From: Chryseobacterium endalhagicum
GTDB lineage: Bacteria > Bacteroidota > Bacteroidia > Flavobacteriales > Weeksellaceae
Length of the DNA stretch: 64,000 bases
Direction: 5' to 3'
Assembly (NCBI RefSeq): GCF_016745235.1
Contig: NZ_JAELVM010000002.1
Coordinates: 248,001-312,000 of the forward strand
The number at the start of each line of letters is the position of its first letter. The first letter of the stretch is position 1. The notes below the pieces were generated by a model, which saw only the letters and a program-made list of their open reading frames with translations, had not been told where the DNA came from and ran no database searches. Below are positions 30,801-43,485 of the stretch, piece after piece. The translations under genes were made by a program, and so were the position numbers.

Positions 30801-33441
30801 TTTCTTTTTTATTAAAGATTTTTTTCAAAAAGCCTTTCTTTTCTTTCTTCTCTTCTTTAGGAGCAGCAAGTTCTTCTTTTTTTGTTTTTATGTCTTTTTT
30901 CAGTTCTTTTACCGTCTTTTTCACCTCTTTTACAGAAGAAACGGCATCTTTTACGGTATTTTCTGTCTTTTCTACATTCTTGCCAATCAGGGTTTTCTTC
31001 AACCCTTGTTCAATTCCTCTCCAGAAAAGGTTGAAGAATGATTTGGTAGGATCACGTTCTACATTTTCCACAGCTACAGATTCAGGAAACCTTCCTGAGT
31101 CTGATCTGATAAAGATATTGGCCACAGCCGTCAGCACGCCTTTTTTCTCCTGATTGTTTTTATTTAAAATCGCAATTTTAAGTTCCTTATGCTTCAGGTT
31201 GAATGTTCCATGGATTCCTGCAGGATTTCCTTTAAAATTAAATAACATCTCCTGAATGGTTCCGGCAGTAGCCGTCACATGAAGATAAGGCCTGATAAAC
31301 GGGTTGATCCCGCTGGCAGGAAGGTTGGACGTTTTTCCTGAGATTGAAAATGCATCGTTATGATCCGCCACATCAAAGTTCCAGTTCACTGAAAGCGGCG
31401 CCAGATTCATGAATGAGCAGTCGATTTTGATATCCACTTTTGTAGGCTTTCCTTTTACTTTGGCAGAATTCAGGTTTTTAACGTTCATATTAAAGTTAGC
31501 AAAGGTCAGCTTTCCCGGTCCTGCACTTTCCGGAGTATCTTCTTCATAAACAAGGACAGAGTTCTTCAGATCAAGATTTTTTACCGTCACCGGAATTTTT
31601 ATAGAACGGAGCAGTCTAGAATACAGCGGTTTCACTTTCGGGTCATCATCAGGGATCTTACTTCTGAAAATATTGGCATCTGCACCGAGAACTGTCACAT
31701 TGGATGCATTGATTGATCGATTATCTGAAAACAGGTCCCAGCTCCCGTCTGCCGCAATCTGCGAGACTTTGAGGTCGTATAAATCCCTTTCAACAGGGAT
31801 CATTTTGATAAACTGCGCTCTGGAAACGAGGGGTTTCATCGCAAAATTATTAACCTGGATTTTATTCTTATTTAATTTTAAAAGTCCGGCACTTAAATTA
31901 TAAAACCGGGTTTTATATGCAAAATTTCTTGTGGTCAGAAAGTAATCCTTCACCTTAAAAGAAAGTCCCTGATGATTTGGCTTGGGAGCAATTTCAATGG
32001 CATTCACCGTTGCATTAAGGTCATGAAAAGCCAGTGGCTGCATTCCTTTATCATACACAATATCTGAATTTTTTACAGACATTTTCCTGACGATTACGGA
32101 TTGAATGATTCCCGGACCGGGTTTCACTTTGGGTTTATTCGTGGCGGCTTTAATGGTTCCGCTTACATTTTCAACAAGAACATCTTTGAGATCGAGATTA
32201 AGCTTTCTTTTAACGAATTCAAACTTATTGATGTTAAAGGCAATATGTCCGGTTTTCAGATCCATCGATCCTTTTCCTGGCTCATGAGTTCCGGGTGACA
32301 GCACCAGATTTCTGATTTCGCCGCTTTTAGGATTCAATGCAAAATTTTCTAGGCTAAAATTCTGATGATTGGAGTACTGAATATCTTTTCCTGAGAAATG
32401 AAAATCCTTGTATCCTATGGGAATTATTTCTTCCGCCGTTACTTTGTCAAACTTCAGCTGGTTGACTTTTACATTCAAGGTTTTGGCGAAAAGCAGCTTG
32501 CTGCCATCAGGTTTATTGATCAGAACGGAAAGGTTGTTAAGCTTTACATCTTCCAGATTAACCTCGAAATTCAATTTTTTTTCCGCTTTTTTAGGCTTTA
32601 TTCCGGTATTATGTACGGTAAGAACCGGATTTTGAAAGTCTGCATTAGCCAGTGAAATTTTATTCTTCTTTACAACCACATCTTTAAAATCCATCTTTGG
32701 AATGGAGAATTCAAAAAGTTTGGGTTTCTTTGGATAAAACCGTTTAAACTGAGCAAAAGAGAGCAAAGGAATCAGGCGGAAATTCCTGATTGACATCTGA
32801 CCGTTTGATGTAGTGATATTGCTGATTGTAATGGCATAAACATTATCCGGACGAAAGAAAAAATTCTTCCCTTTGATATCATAGCGGTCAAAAACCACCG
32901 GAAGCTTATCTTCTACTGATTCTTCCGTCATCTGAAGATTTTCCACAAACAGATCAAGTTCTTTAACTGATAAAAACTTTTGTCTGGTATGCTTGAAAAT
33001 ATTGATGCTTCCTTTATTGATCCTGATATTTTCAAACAGAACGGGATTTCTTTTTTTTCCTGTTTTCCGGTCTGCAGGTTGGGCAAGGCTGATGTTTAAA
33101 TTCGGTTTGGCCAGCAGAAGATCCGTAGAACTGATTCTTTTATTGAAAACCGCATCGTAGATTCCGAAACGGCTGATCTTTAGGGTATCAATGGTTCCCT
33201 GAAGCCCTATAACATTGGTATTTGCAGGATCTTTGCTGTTGATGGTAATTCCTGCAGCAAAAATATTTCCCGAACCCAGATCTACATCCAGTGTTTTGTA
33301 GGAAACTTTATAGTCCGTATTCTTTTTAATATAATCGGGAAGCTGGGTTTTAAGCCATATATTGAGTCCGAAATTCGCTGCAAGAAGTAAGAGCAGCAGA
33401 ATTCCCAGACCGGTTAACAGCTTTTTGACCCATTTTTTCAT
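30784..33441 (-). CDS. AsmA/DUF748-like membrane-anchored protein
   Basis: 885 residues. One N-terminal membrane helix (LLTGLGILLLLLLAANFGLNIWL, residues 8-30) is followed by LPDYIKKNTDYKVSYKTLDVDLGSGNIFAAGITI, the typical AsmA/DUF748 start, and long beta-strand-rich periplasmic repeats. The C-terminus is a Lys/Glu-rich low-complexity tail (KKTVKELKKDIKTKKEEL). AsmA-like proteins form elongated lipid-transfer grooves between membranes; whether this one does is inference. The gene ends inside a convergent terminator. Confidence 0.75.
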   Translation of the reverse strand: MKKWVKKLLTGLGILLLLLLAANFGLNIWLKTQLPDYIKKNTDYKVSYKTLDVDLGSGNIFAAGITINSKDPANTNVIGLQGTIDTLKISRFGIYDAVFNKRISSTDLLLAKPNLNISLAQPADRKTGKKRNPVLFENIRINKGSINIFKHTRQKFLSVKELDLFVENLQMTEESVEDKLPVVFDRYDIKGKNFFFRPDNVYAITISNITTSNGQMSIRNFRLIPLLSFAQFKRFYPKKPKLFEFSIPKMDFKDVVVKKNKISLANADFQNPVLTVHNTGIKPKKAEKKLNFEVNLEDVKLNNLSVLINKPDGSKLLFAKTLNVKVNQLKFDKVTAEEIIPIGYKDFHFSGKDIQYSNHQNFSLENFALNPKSGEIRNLVLSPGTHEPGKGSMDLKTGHIAFNINKFEFVKRKLNLDLKDVLVENVSGTIKAATNKPKVKPGPGIIQSVIVRKMSVKNSDIVYDKGMQPLAFHDLNATVNAIEIAPKPNHQGLSFKVKDYFLTTRNFAYKTRFYNLSAGLLKLNKNKIQVNNFAMKPLVSRAQFIKMIPVERDLYDLKVSQIAADGSWDLFSDNRSINASNVTVLGADANIFRSKIPDDDPKVKPLYSRLLRSIKIPVTVKNLDLKNSVLVYEEDTPESAGPGKLTFANFNMNVKNLNSAKVKGKPTKVDIKIDCSFMNLAPLSVNWNFDVADHNDAFSISGKTSNLPASGINPFIRPYLHVTATAGTIQEMLFNFKGNPAGIHGTFNLKHKELKIAILNKNNQEKKGVLTAVANIFIRSDSGRFPESVAVENVERDPTKSFFNLFWRGIEQGLKKTLIGKNVEKTENTVKDAVSSVKEVKKTVKELKKDIKTKKEELAAPKEEKKEKKGFLKKIFNKKENPGTE

Positions 33442-33477
33442 ACTTGCGATTTGATGTTTGGTATCTTAAATAAAAGA

Positions 33478-34275
33478 TTAGTTTTTAATCTCCAGTTCGA
33501 TTACATAGCCTTCGTGCCCTCTGACATTCATAAAATCGCCCCCGTCAAAACTAAGATACTGTCCTTTGATTCCTCTCAGCTTTCCTGCAAATTCAGGTTT
33601 TTTATCTAAGGTAAAAGAGCTTACTTTTTCCGGCTTCTCAAACGGGTAATCGAATTTCCATAAATCTTCTCCTTCACTGTAGAACTTCTGGAAATCCTCC
33701 GGAAAATACTGTCTGATCTTCTGCTGGAAATCGGCAAGATCCATTTCGCCTTCAAAATCATCCTGAAGCATTTTCTTCCAGTTGGTTTTATCCGGCAGGT
33801 GTTCTTTTAACGCGACTTCAATCATTCCGGCTTCATAACGGTTCTCCGTTCTGGCAATCGGAAGGGCAAAAGTAGCGCCCTGATCGATCCATCTGGTTGG
33901 GATCTGGGTATTTCTCGTTACCCCTACTTTCACATCACCGGTGTAGGCAAGATATACGGTATGAGGCTGCAGCTGGATTTGCTTTTCCACTTCAAGATCA
34001 CGTTCACCAACGCCTAAATGAGCCGTGGAAAGCTCGGGACGGATGATGGTATCGCTCGCATACGGACTTTCGAAGAAGCAGTTTTTGCAGAATCCCATTC
34101 TGTAAATTGGTTTATTTTCTCCGCAGCTGACACATTGAAACCCGGTGTGTTTTATCCTCAGTTCTTTTCCGAAAAGCTCATTCATATGGATAAGATCTCC
34201 TGAAAGATTCAGATAATATTGGATCGGCTGTGCATCGAAGCTCGTCATTTTTAAAATTTGCCCTTGAAACTGCAT
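33478..34275 (-). CDS. DUF2797 family protein
   Basis: 265 residues. A zinc-ribbon-like four-Cys site (QCVSCGENKPIYRMGFCKNCFF, residues about 46-67) precedes YLAYTGDVKVGVTRNTQIPTRWIDQGA, which is the family hallmark and resembles a GIY-YIG-like strand arrangement. Function not established. 36 bp ahead of the AsmA-like gene in the same direction. Confidence 0.85.
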   Translation of the reverse strand: MQFQGQILKMTSFDAQPIQYYLNLSGDLIHMNELFGKELRIKHTGFQCVSCGENKPIYRMGFCKNCFFESPYASDTIIRPELSTAHLGVGERDLEVEKQIQLQPHTVYLAYTGDVKVGVTRNTQIPTRWIDQGATFALPIARTENRYEAGMIEVALKEHLPDKTNWKKMLQDDFEGEMDLADFQQKIRQYFPEDFQKFYSEGEDLWKFDYPFEKPEKVSSFTLDKKPEFAGKLRGIKGQYLSFDGGDFMNVRGHEGYVIELEIKN

Positions 34276-34334
34276 ACTGTTTATATTACTTTTTTAAGTA
34301 AATTTAATGATTATATTTTCAAAAAGTAAATTTA

Positions 34335-34342
34335 TATTTTTG
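34335..34342 (+). promoter_or_regulatory. -7 box of epimerase gene
   Basis: TATTTTTG, 19 bp before the ATG at 34362. Confidence 0.6.
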
Positions 34343-34361
34343 CGTCACTAAAAAATCACAA

Positions 34362-35384
34362 ATGACTTATCTTGTAACTGGAGGCAGCGGATTCATCGGT
34401 TCTCATTTAGTAGAACGATTATTAAGAAATGGACATTCTGTCATAAACGTTGACAATTTTGATGATTTCTATCAATATCAGATAAAAATTAAAAATACTT
34501 TAGAGTCTATCGGCAATTTTTCGGATTTTGAGTTTTCGGACAAAGAGGCTGATATCAGACATTTAACAGAAATTTCCCGATCTGCCAGCTATCAACTGTA
34601 TTATCAGGATATCCGTGATAAACAGGGACTTGAAAATATTTTCAAAAATCACCAAATCGATCTTGTTATTCATCTTGCGGCACTTGCAGGGGTACGTCCT
34701 TCCATTGAAAGACCGCTGGAATATGAGGAAGTCAATGTCCGCGGCACCATGAATCTCTGGGAACTGTGCAGGGAATTCAACATTAAAAAATTCATATGCG
34801 CATCTTCTTCAAGCGTTTACGGAAACAATGAAAAGGTTCCTTTTTCGGAAACAGACAATGTAGACCATCCGATCTCACCTTATGCGGCCACAAAAAAAAG
34901 CGGCGAAGTTTTAGGACATGTTTACCATAATCTATACGGTATAGATATGATCCAGCTAAGATTTTTTACCGTTTACGGGCCAAGGCAAAGGCCGGATCTT
35001 GCGATTCATAAATTTACAAAACTGATTTCCGAAGGCCGGGAAATACCGTTCTATGGTGATGGGAATACGGCCAGAGATTATACTTATATTGATGATATTG
35101 TAGACGGAATCACGAAATCCATCCTTTATCTGGAAGCCAATTCCGGAGTGTATGAAATTATCAACCTTGGGGAAAGTGAAGTGATCACTTTAACGGAAAT
35201 GCTGAGCACTATAGAAAAAGCGCTTGGAATTTCTGCCACGAAGAAAAATCTGCCAATGCAGCCGGGTGATGTCCAGAAAACCAATGCGGATATCACAAAA
35301 GCCCGGACATTAATTGGCTACAAACCAGACACAGACTTCCAAAATGGCACAAAAAAATTTGTGGAATGGTTTTTGAGAAAATGA
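34362..35384 (+). CDS. NAD-dependent nucleotide-sugar epimerase (UDP-glucuronate 4-epimerase-like)
   Basis: 340 residues of the extended short-chain dehydrogenase family. Rossmann motif VTGGSGFIGSHLVERLL, HLAALAGVRPSIERP, catalytic Ser in CASSSSVYG and YxxxK in SPYAATKKSGE, then RFFTVYGPRQRPD and the active-site loop FYGDGNTARDYTYIDDI. The AGVR and GPxxRPD motifs favour the UDP-glucuronate 4-epimerase/GalE side. An insertion (residues about 50-80) is longer than in GalE. No polysaccharide cluster adjoins it. Confidence 0.88.
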   Translation: MTYLVTGGSGFIGSHLVERLLRNGHSVINVDNFDDFYQYQIKIKNTLESIGNFSDFEFSDKEADIRHLTEISRSASYQLYYQDIRDKQGLENIFKNHQIDLVIHLAALAGVRPSIERPLEYEEVNVRGTMNLWELCREFNIKKFICASSSSVYGNNEKVPFSETDNVDHPISPYAATKKSGEVLGHVYHNLYGIDMIQLRFFTVYGPRQRPDLAIHKFTKLISEGREIPFYGDGNTARDYTYIDDIVDGITKSILYLEANSGVYEIINLGESEVITLTEMLSTIEKALGISATKKNLPMQPGDVQKTNADITKARTLIGYKPDTDFQNGTKKFVEWFLRK

Positions 35385-35500
35385 CATCATGCCATTGATC
35401 AACGCAGCTGTAATGCAGTCTGTGGCGGACAATGAACAAAAATTAATCAAAAAGAATTGAAAATCAAGTATAAAAAAGCATATAATATAAGCTAATTTTA

Positions 35501-35508
35501 TACTTTTG
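35501..35508 (+). promoter_or_regulatory. -7 box of DUF2795 gene
   Basis: TACTTTTG, 18 bp before the ATG at 35527. Confidence 0.6.
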
Positions 35509-35526
35509 CAAAAAAATTAGAAAATT

Positions 35527-35748
35527 ATGTACTGGACATTAGAATTAGCCTCCTATTTAAGTGACGCACCTTGGCCAATGACAAAAGCAGAACTTATCGA
35601 CTATGCAATCAGAACTGGTGCACCCATGGAAGTAGTTGAAAACCTTCAGGCTATTGAAGACGAAGGAGAAATCTATGAATCTATCGAAGAGGTATGGAGT
35701 GATTATCCTACCGACGAGGATTTCCTTTGGAACGAAGACGAATATTAA
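35527..35748 (+). CDS. DUF2795 family protein
   Basis: 73 residues, strongly acidic. MYWTLELASYLSDAPWPMTKAELIDYAIRTGAPMEVVENLQAIEDEGEIYESIEEVW matches the DUF2795 helical fold through most of its length. Frequently found next to secA in Flavobacteriia by my recollection. Function unknown. Own promoter and terminator. Confidence 0.85.
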   Translation: MYWTLELASYLSDAPWPMTKAELIDYAIRTGAPMEVVENLQAIEDEGEIYESIEEVWSDYPTDEDFLWNEDEY

Positions 35749-35758
35749 TTAAAGCAAT

Positions 35759-35788
35759 AAGCTTTAAGCAGCCTGCTTAGAGCTTTTT
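35759..35788 (+). terminator. Terminator of DUF2795 gene
   Basis: AAGCTTTAAGCAG-CC-TGCTTAGAGCTT with one mismatch, then TTTTG. It shares the 10-mer GCTTTAAGCA with the palindrome ahead of secA. Confidence 0.75.
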
Positions 35789-35836
35789 TGCCCTTTTTTA
35801 TATATAAAATTCACACGATAAGCGTGTCAGTAAAAC

Positions 35837-35859
35837 GCTTAAAGCATATTGCTTTAAGC
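35837..35859 (+). promoter_or_regulatory. Perfect palindrome in secA leader
   Basis: GCTTAAAGCA-TAT-TGCTTTAAGC, 16 bp before the secA ATG. In RNA it forms a 10-bp hairpin. A smaller hairpin ACACG-ATAAG-CGTGT lies at 35813-35827. A role in secA control is inference. Confidence 0.6.
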
Positions 35860-35875
35860 ATAAAGCAGAAAATTT

Positions 35876-38950
<3,075 letters not shown>

Positions 38951-38973
38951 GGAATTAATATTAAAATCTCATA

Positions 38974-39009
38974 AAAACCCCGCTTCAGCACTTGCTGAAG
39001 CGGGGTTTT
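38974..39009 (+). terminator. Terminator of secA
   Basis: AAAACCCCGCTTCAGCA and TGCTGAAGCGGGGTTTT are perfect 17-bp arms; T residues complete the signal. Confidence 0.92.
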
Positions 39010-39078
39010 GCTATTCAGTACTTAATAAATTCATGATAAATATCAATTCTGTTATTTATTTAGAACAATTAAAAACAA

Positions 39079-39086
39079 TATATTTG
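39079..39086 (+). promoter_or_regulatory. -7 box of the iron-uptake block
   Basis: TATATTTG, 16 bp ahead of the first TonB receptor ATG. I could not read a convincing Fur box. Confidence 0.6.
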
Positions 39087-39102
39087 CAAAAAATTTGACT
39101 TC

Positions 39103-41277
39103 ATGAAAAATGTACTGATCTGTGCCTCATTGTTGGGTTCTGTACTGGTTTTCGCCCAGGAAAAGGATTCTACTGCCTTAAAAATTGATGAAGTAATCAT
39201 CAATACCTATATCAAAAAGGACAGTGAATACTCCAACAAAATGCCTTTAAAAGCGATAGAAAACCCTCAGGTTTATTCAAGCATAGACAAAACAATTTTA
39301 GAGAATCAAGGAATTTTTACGGTAGATGATGCCTTCAAAAATATCACAGGTCTGCAAACGATGTGGACGGCAAACGGAAGAGCTGGTGATGGTGGTGCTT
39401 ATGTAAACCTTAGAGGTTTCGTTGCTGCCAATTCTTTAAGAAATGGTGTTCTGGGTGCAGTTACGGGTACAATAGATGCTGTCAACCTGGAAAAGCTGGA
39501 AGTCTTAAAAGGTCCGTCCGGAACATTATTCGGAAGTTTATTATCAAGTTATGGAGGTGTAATTAATCGTGTAACTAAAAAACCTTTTGAAACTTTCGGT
39601 GGAAATGTAAGCCTTGCAGGTGGAAGTTATGACACCTACAGAGCTGCCGTCGATGTTAATACTCCACTTACCAATGACAAAAAACTTTTATTCCGTTTAA
39701 ACTCTGCCTATACGAATGAAGGAACATTTCAGACAGAGGGTTTCAGAAGAAATCTAGCTATTGCTCCGAGCTTAAGCTACAAACCTACAGATAGGTTAAG
39801 CATTAACCTGGATATGGAATTATTCCAGATGAAAAGTATGAGTGATCAAACCTTTTTCTTTTATTCAGGGGATTATCTCAAGAAGGTTAACAATATCAGG
39901 GATCTTAATCTCGACTACAAAAATTCATATTTAGGAAAAGATCTTACCAATACAGGAAGAAGTATCAATTTCTTTGGGCAGGTTCAATATAAAGTTTCAA
40001 ATTCTATTACTTCTTCTACTAATTTCAGTTCAGCTTCCAGTTATTCTGACGGATTTATGCCTTATCTGTATTTTATGGGTGATGATGCAACAAGTATGTA
40101 CAGAAGTGATCAGTCAACCAGAGACAGCAGAAAAAAATCCATCAATTTCCAGCAGAATTTTAACGGGGATTTTAAAATCGGAAACTTAAGAAACCGTGTT
40201 GTCTTAGGTTTCGATTATTTAAGGGTAAATAACAATCAAAACTTCTATGATGTGAATGGTTTTGATAAAGATGCAGGTGGCAATTCTATTCCGGTCCCAT
40301 TGCATCAGCAAGGTTTTGATTATACCAATTTCAATGGAACAGCCCTTCAATCCATGTACAACAGCATGGCAGGAAATGAAAAACCGTACTTAATTACAGG
40401 AAAACAGGAGAACTATGCCGTATATGTTTCCAATGTACTTAATATCACCAATAACCTGAATGTGTTGATGGCTTTACGTGTTGATAATTTCGTCAATAAG
40501 CCTGACACTGCCGCAGGTGCAGATGAACGTAAAAAATTAAATCAAACCTTCTTCTCTCCTAAATTTGGGGTAGTATATGAAGTGATTAAAGATAAGATTT
40601 CCATTTTCGGAAACTATCAGAACAGCTTCAAAAATCTTGATTATTATACCGATGCTTCAGATGTTACAAGGACTCCTGTACCGGAACAGGCCAATCAGAT
40701 GGAAGGAGGGATTAAAACCAGCCTTTTTAACGGAAAAGTATCTTCTACATTCAGTTATTATAACATCAAGGTAAAAGATGTTTTAAGAAGTGCTCAGATT
40801 GCAGCAAATCCGCGTGCACAAATACAGGACGGAACCATCGTAAGCAGAGGAGTAGATCTTGAAATCAATGCTTATCTGGTAAAAGGATTTACAGCAATTG
40901 CAGGATTCAGCTACAATGATTCAAAATATACAAAAGCTGACCAGAATGTTCTGGATAGAAGACCGAGTACATCCGGATCTCCATATCTGGCGAATTTATA
41001 TGCAAGCTATCAGTTTTTAGATGGAAATCTGAAAGGATTAGGATTTGGAGTGGGCGGAAACTACGCCAGCGAAAATAAGATCTACAATTCTTCAGATGGT
41101 GTATTCTCTTTACCATCATACATCGTACTGAATGCCAGTGCTTATTATGATGCCAAAAAATTCAGAATAGGCGTAAAAGTAGACAACTTCACTAACGAGC
41201 GTTACTGGGTGGGCTACACTACAGCAAATCCTCAGAAGCTTATTAACGCAGTGGGAACTGTTACTTACAAATTTTAA
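39103..41277 (+). CDS. TonB-dependent siderophore receptor 1
   Basis: 724 residues. Signal peptide MKNVLICASLLGSVLVFAQ; TonB box IDEVIINTYI; plug with TILENQGIFTVDDAFKNITGLQT, AYVNLRGF and VEVLKGPSGTLFG-like LEVLKGPSGTLFGSLLSSYGGVINRVTKKP. The barrel ends VGTVTYKF. The GPSGTLFG plug motif fits the siderophore-receptor group (TIGR01783). 23 bp ahead of receptor 2 in the same direction, so the two are probably co-transcribed. Confidence 0.92.
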   Translation: MKNVLICASLLGSVLVFAQEKDSTALKIDEVIINTYIKKDSEYSNKMPLKAIENPQVYSSIDKTILENQGIFTVDDAFKNITGLQTMWTANGRAGDGGAYVNLRGFVAANSLRNGVLGAVTGTIDAVNLEKLEVLKGPSGTLFGSLLSSYGGVINRVTKKPFETFGGNVSLAGGSYDTYRAAVDVNTPLTNDKKLLFRLNSAYTNEGTFQTEGFRRNLAIAPSLSYKPTDRLSINLDMELFQMKSMSDQTFFFYSGDYLKKVNNIRDLNLDYKNSYLGKDLTNTGRSINFFGQVQYKVSNSITSSTNFSSASSYSDGFMPYLYFMGDDATSMYRSDQSTRDSRKKSINFQQNFNGDFKIGNLRNRVVLGFDYLRVNNNQNFYDVNGFDKDAGGNSIPVPLHQQGFDYTNFNGTALQSMYNSMAGNEKPYLITGKQENYAVYVSNVLNITNNLNVLMALRVDNFVNKPDTAAGADERKKLNQTFFSPKFGVVYEVIKDKISIFGNYQNSFKNLDYYTDASDVTRTPVPEQANQMEGGIKTSLFNGKVSSTFSYYNIKVKDVLRSAQIAANPRAQIQDGTIVSRGVDLEINAYLVKGFTAIAGFSYNDSKYTKADQNVLDRRPSTSGSPYLANLYASYQFLDGNLKGLGFGVGGNYASENKIYNSSDGVFSLPSYIVLNASAYYDAKKFRIGVKVDNFTNERYWVGYTTANPQKLINAVGTVTYKF

Positions 41278-41300
41278 CATTTAGACACTACTTATTTACA

Positions 41301-43445
41301 ATGAAAAAAATAACTATAGGAGCCGCATTATTAACATCTCTGTTAACTTTTGCCCAGGAAAAAGATACAATTAAGTCTAATGACATCGAGGAAGTGGTTG
41401 TCAATGGAAGATATTATCAGAAATATAAACTTAACGAAGTTTCAGGGTCTCTGAGGCTGCAGACTCCGCTTATTGAGCTTCCACAGAACGTACAGTCTAT
41501 CAGTGGTCAGGTCTTAGCGGATCAGATCACCTTAAATATGTCCGAAGGAATTGTCCGTAACGTAAGTGGCGCCAGAAAAGTAGAACACTGGGACAACGTT
41601 TATTCCAATGTCTTTATGAGAGGAGCAAGTATCGCTACCTATATGAATGGAATGAATGTTTCTTCAACCTGGGGACCAATCAACCCTGATGCAGCGATTA
41701 TCGACAGAATAGAGTTTGTAAAAGGGCCTGCTGGTTTCATGGGTTCTATGGGAGATCCGGCCGGATTCTATAATGTAGTAACAAAGAAACCTACCGGAAA
41801 ATTTGCCAACAGCGTAAGATTCACAACAGGAAGCTATAACCTTTTCAGGGGAGAAGCGGATCTTGACGGCGTTATCGTGAAGGATGGTGTTTTGGATTAC
41901 CGTTTAAATTTAATGGGAAGTTCCAACAAATCATGGTCAGAAAATGACAAAACAAGCAAAATTATCATTGCTCCGTCTATCACATTCAGACCTACAAAAA
42001 CAACGACATTTACAGCACAGTATAACTATCAGTATTTAAAATTCAACCAGCCGGGAGCGTATCTGATGTCTAAGGACGGCTATGCTTCATTAAATGTTCA
42101 TACCAACTTCAATGATCCTAATTTCAAAAAGACAGAAGTAAAAGATCAGAGTTTATTCTTAACCCTGGATCAGAAACTGTTCAAGGACTGGGTTTGGAGT
42201 ACACAGTATGCCTATATGGATATGAACTATGACGGCGGTTCATGGTGGGGCGGTTTCTATGGTTCAGATCCAAATATCCTCAGCAGATCTTTAAGCAACT
42301 GGCAGGCTCTGGGAAAAAACAATATATTCCAGACCTATGTGAGAGGAAGTTTACAAACAGGGAATATTACGCATAAAATCATTGCCGGATTCGATTACGG
42401 GAATAGAAAATACCAGGCCGATTTCTCTTATTTAGGAGATGGAGGATCTATTGATGTTCATAACATTGTTTACGGTGTAAATCCAAGTACACTGCCTTCT
42501 GAAAGTGCTTATTATCTGAACAGAAATGCCGACTATTATAATGATCAGGGAGTGAAATATACTTCTTATTATGCTCAGGATCAAATAGAAATGCTTAATA
42601 AAAAATTACGCATCACACTTGCAGGAAGATATACCAGCGGAACAACATTCTCAGGATATCCTAATTTAGATCCTATAAAAGCTGATCAGGCTGGAGAGTT
42701 CACTCCAAGAGTGGGTGCCAGCTACTCTATTAAAGATGATTTTTCAGTGTATGGAGTTTTTGATAAAACGTTTGCACCTCAATCTGCAATGGGGATTCAC
42801 GGCACTTCAATTACAGATCCTTTAAAAGGACAGAATATTGAATTTGGACTAAAAAAAGACTGGATGGGAGGAAAATGGAATTCTACCTTTGCAGTATATG
42901 AAATCCGAAGAAAAAACATTTTGGTTGCAGGAAATTCAAATGATAACAACGGAAATGCTTTTATGATTCCAACCGGGGAACAAAGATCCCGTGGTTTTGA
43001 AGCCGATATTAAAGGGGAAATTGTAAAAGGGTTGAATATTGTGGTAAACTATGCTTATACGGACGCCAAAACAATCAAAGATTCCGATGCAAGCAGAATA
43101 GGAGTACAGTCTCCCGGAAATGCCAAAAATGTTCAGAATACATGGTTAAGCTACAGATTTGAACATGGTAATTTAAAAGGATTCGGTATTTCTGCAGGCT
43201 ATCAGTACCAGGGAGGAAGACAGTCATGGTTCGGAACAACGGCAAAATATGATCAGAGCCTTGAAGATTATTTTGACACCAACTTCGGGATTTCTTATGT
43301 GGCTAAAAAATTCGATGTCAATCTATTGCTGAATAACGTCCTGAACAGAAAGCTTTACAGCGGTTACAGATCAGATGACGGTTCTTATGCATGGATCTAC
43401 AATGCTCCACGCAACTGGAGACTATCAATAGGATATAAATTTTAA
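41301..43445 (+). CDS. TonB-dependent siderophore receptor 2
   Basis: 714 residues. Signal MKKITIGAALLTSLLTFAQ; TonB box IEEVVVNGRY; plug LIELPQNVQSISGQVLADQ, VFMRGASIATYMNGM, IEFVKGPAGFMGSMGDPAGFYNVVTKKP. The GPAGFM and GDPAG motifs are typical of ferrichrome/hydroxamate-type receptors. The barrel ends in APRNWRLSIGYKF. Followed after 40 bp by a PepSY-TM protein, a common partner. Confidence 0.92.
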   Translation: MKKITIGAALLTSLLTFAQEKDTIKSNDIEEVVVNGRYYQKYKLNEVSGSLRLQTPLIELPQNVQSISGQVLADQITLNMSEGIVRNVSGARKVEHWDNVYSNVFMRGASIATYMNGMNVSSTWGPINPDAAIIDRIEFVKGPAGFMGSMGDPAGFYNVVTKKPTGKFANSVRFTTGSYNLFRGEADLDGVIVKDGVLDYRLNLMGSSNKSWSENDKTSKIIIAPSITFRPTKTTTFTAQYNYQYLKFNQPGAYLMSKDGYASLNVHTNFNDPNFKKTEVKDQSLFLTLDQKLFKDWVWSTQYAYMDMNYDGGSWWGGFYGSDPNILSRSLSNWQALGKNNIFQTYVRGSLQTGNITHKIIAGFDYGNRKYQADFSYLGDGGSIDVHNIVYGVNPSTLPSESAYYLNRNADYYNDQGVKYTSYYAQDQIEMLNKKLRITLAGRYTSGTTFSGYPNLDPIKADQAGEFTPRVGASYSIKDDFSVYGVFDKTFAPQSAMGIHGTSITDPLKGQNIEFGLKKDWMGGKWNSTFAVYEIRRKNILVAGNSNDNNGNAFMIPTGEQRSRGFEADIKGEIVKGLNIVVNYAYTDAKTIKDSDASRIGVQSPGNAKNVQNTWLSYRFEHGNLKGFGISAGYQYQGGRQSWFGTTAKYDQSLEDYFDTNFGISYVAKKFDVNLLLNNVLNRKLYSGYRSDDGSYAWIYNAPRNWRLSIGYKF

Positions 43446-43485
43446 ATAATTAAAAGTTAGCCTCTTCGGAGGTTAACTTTTTGCT

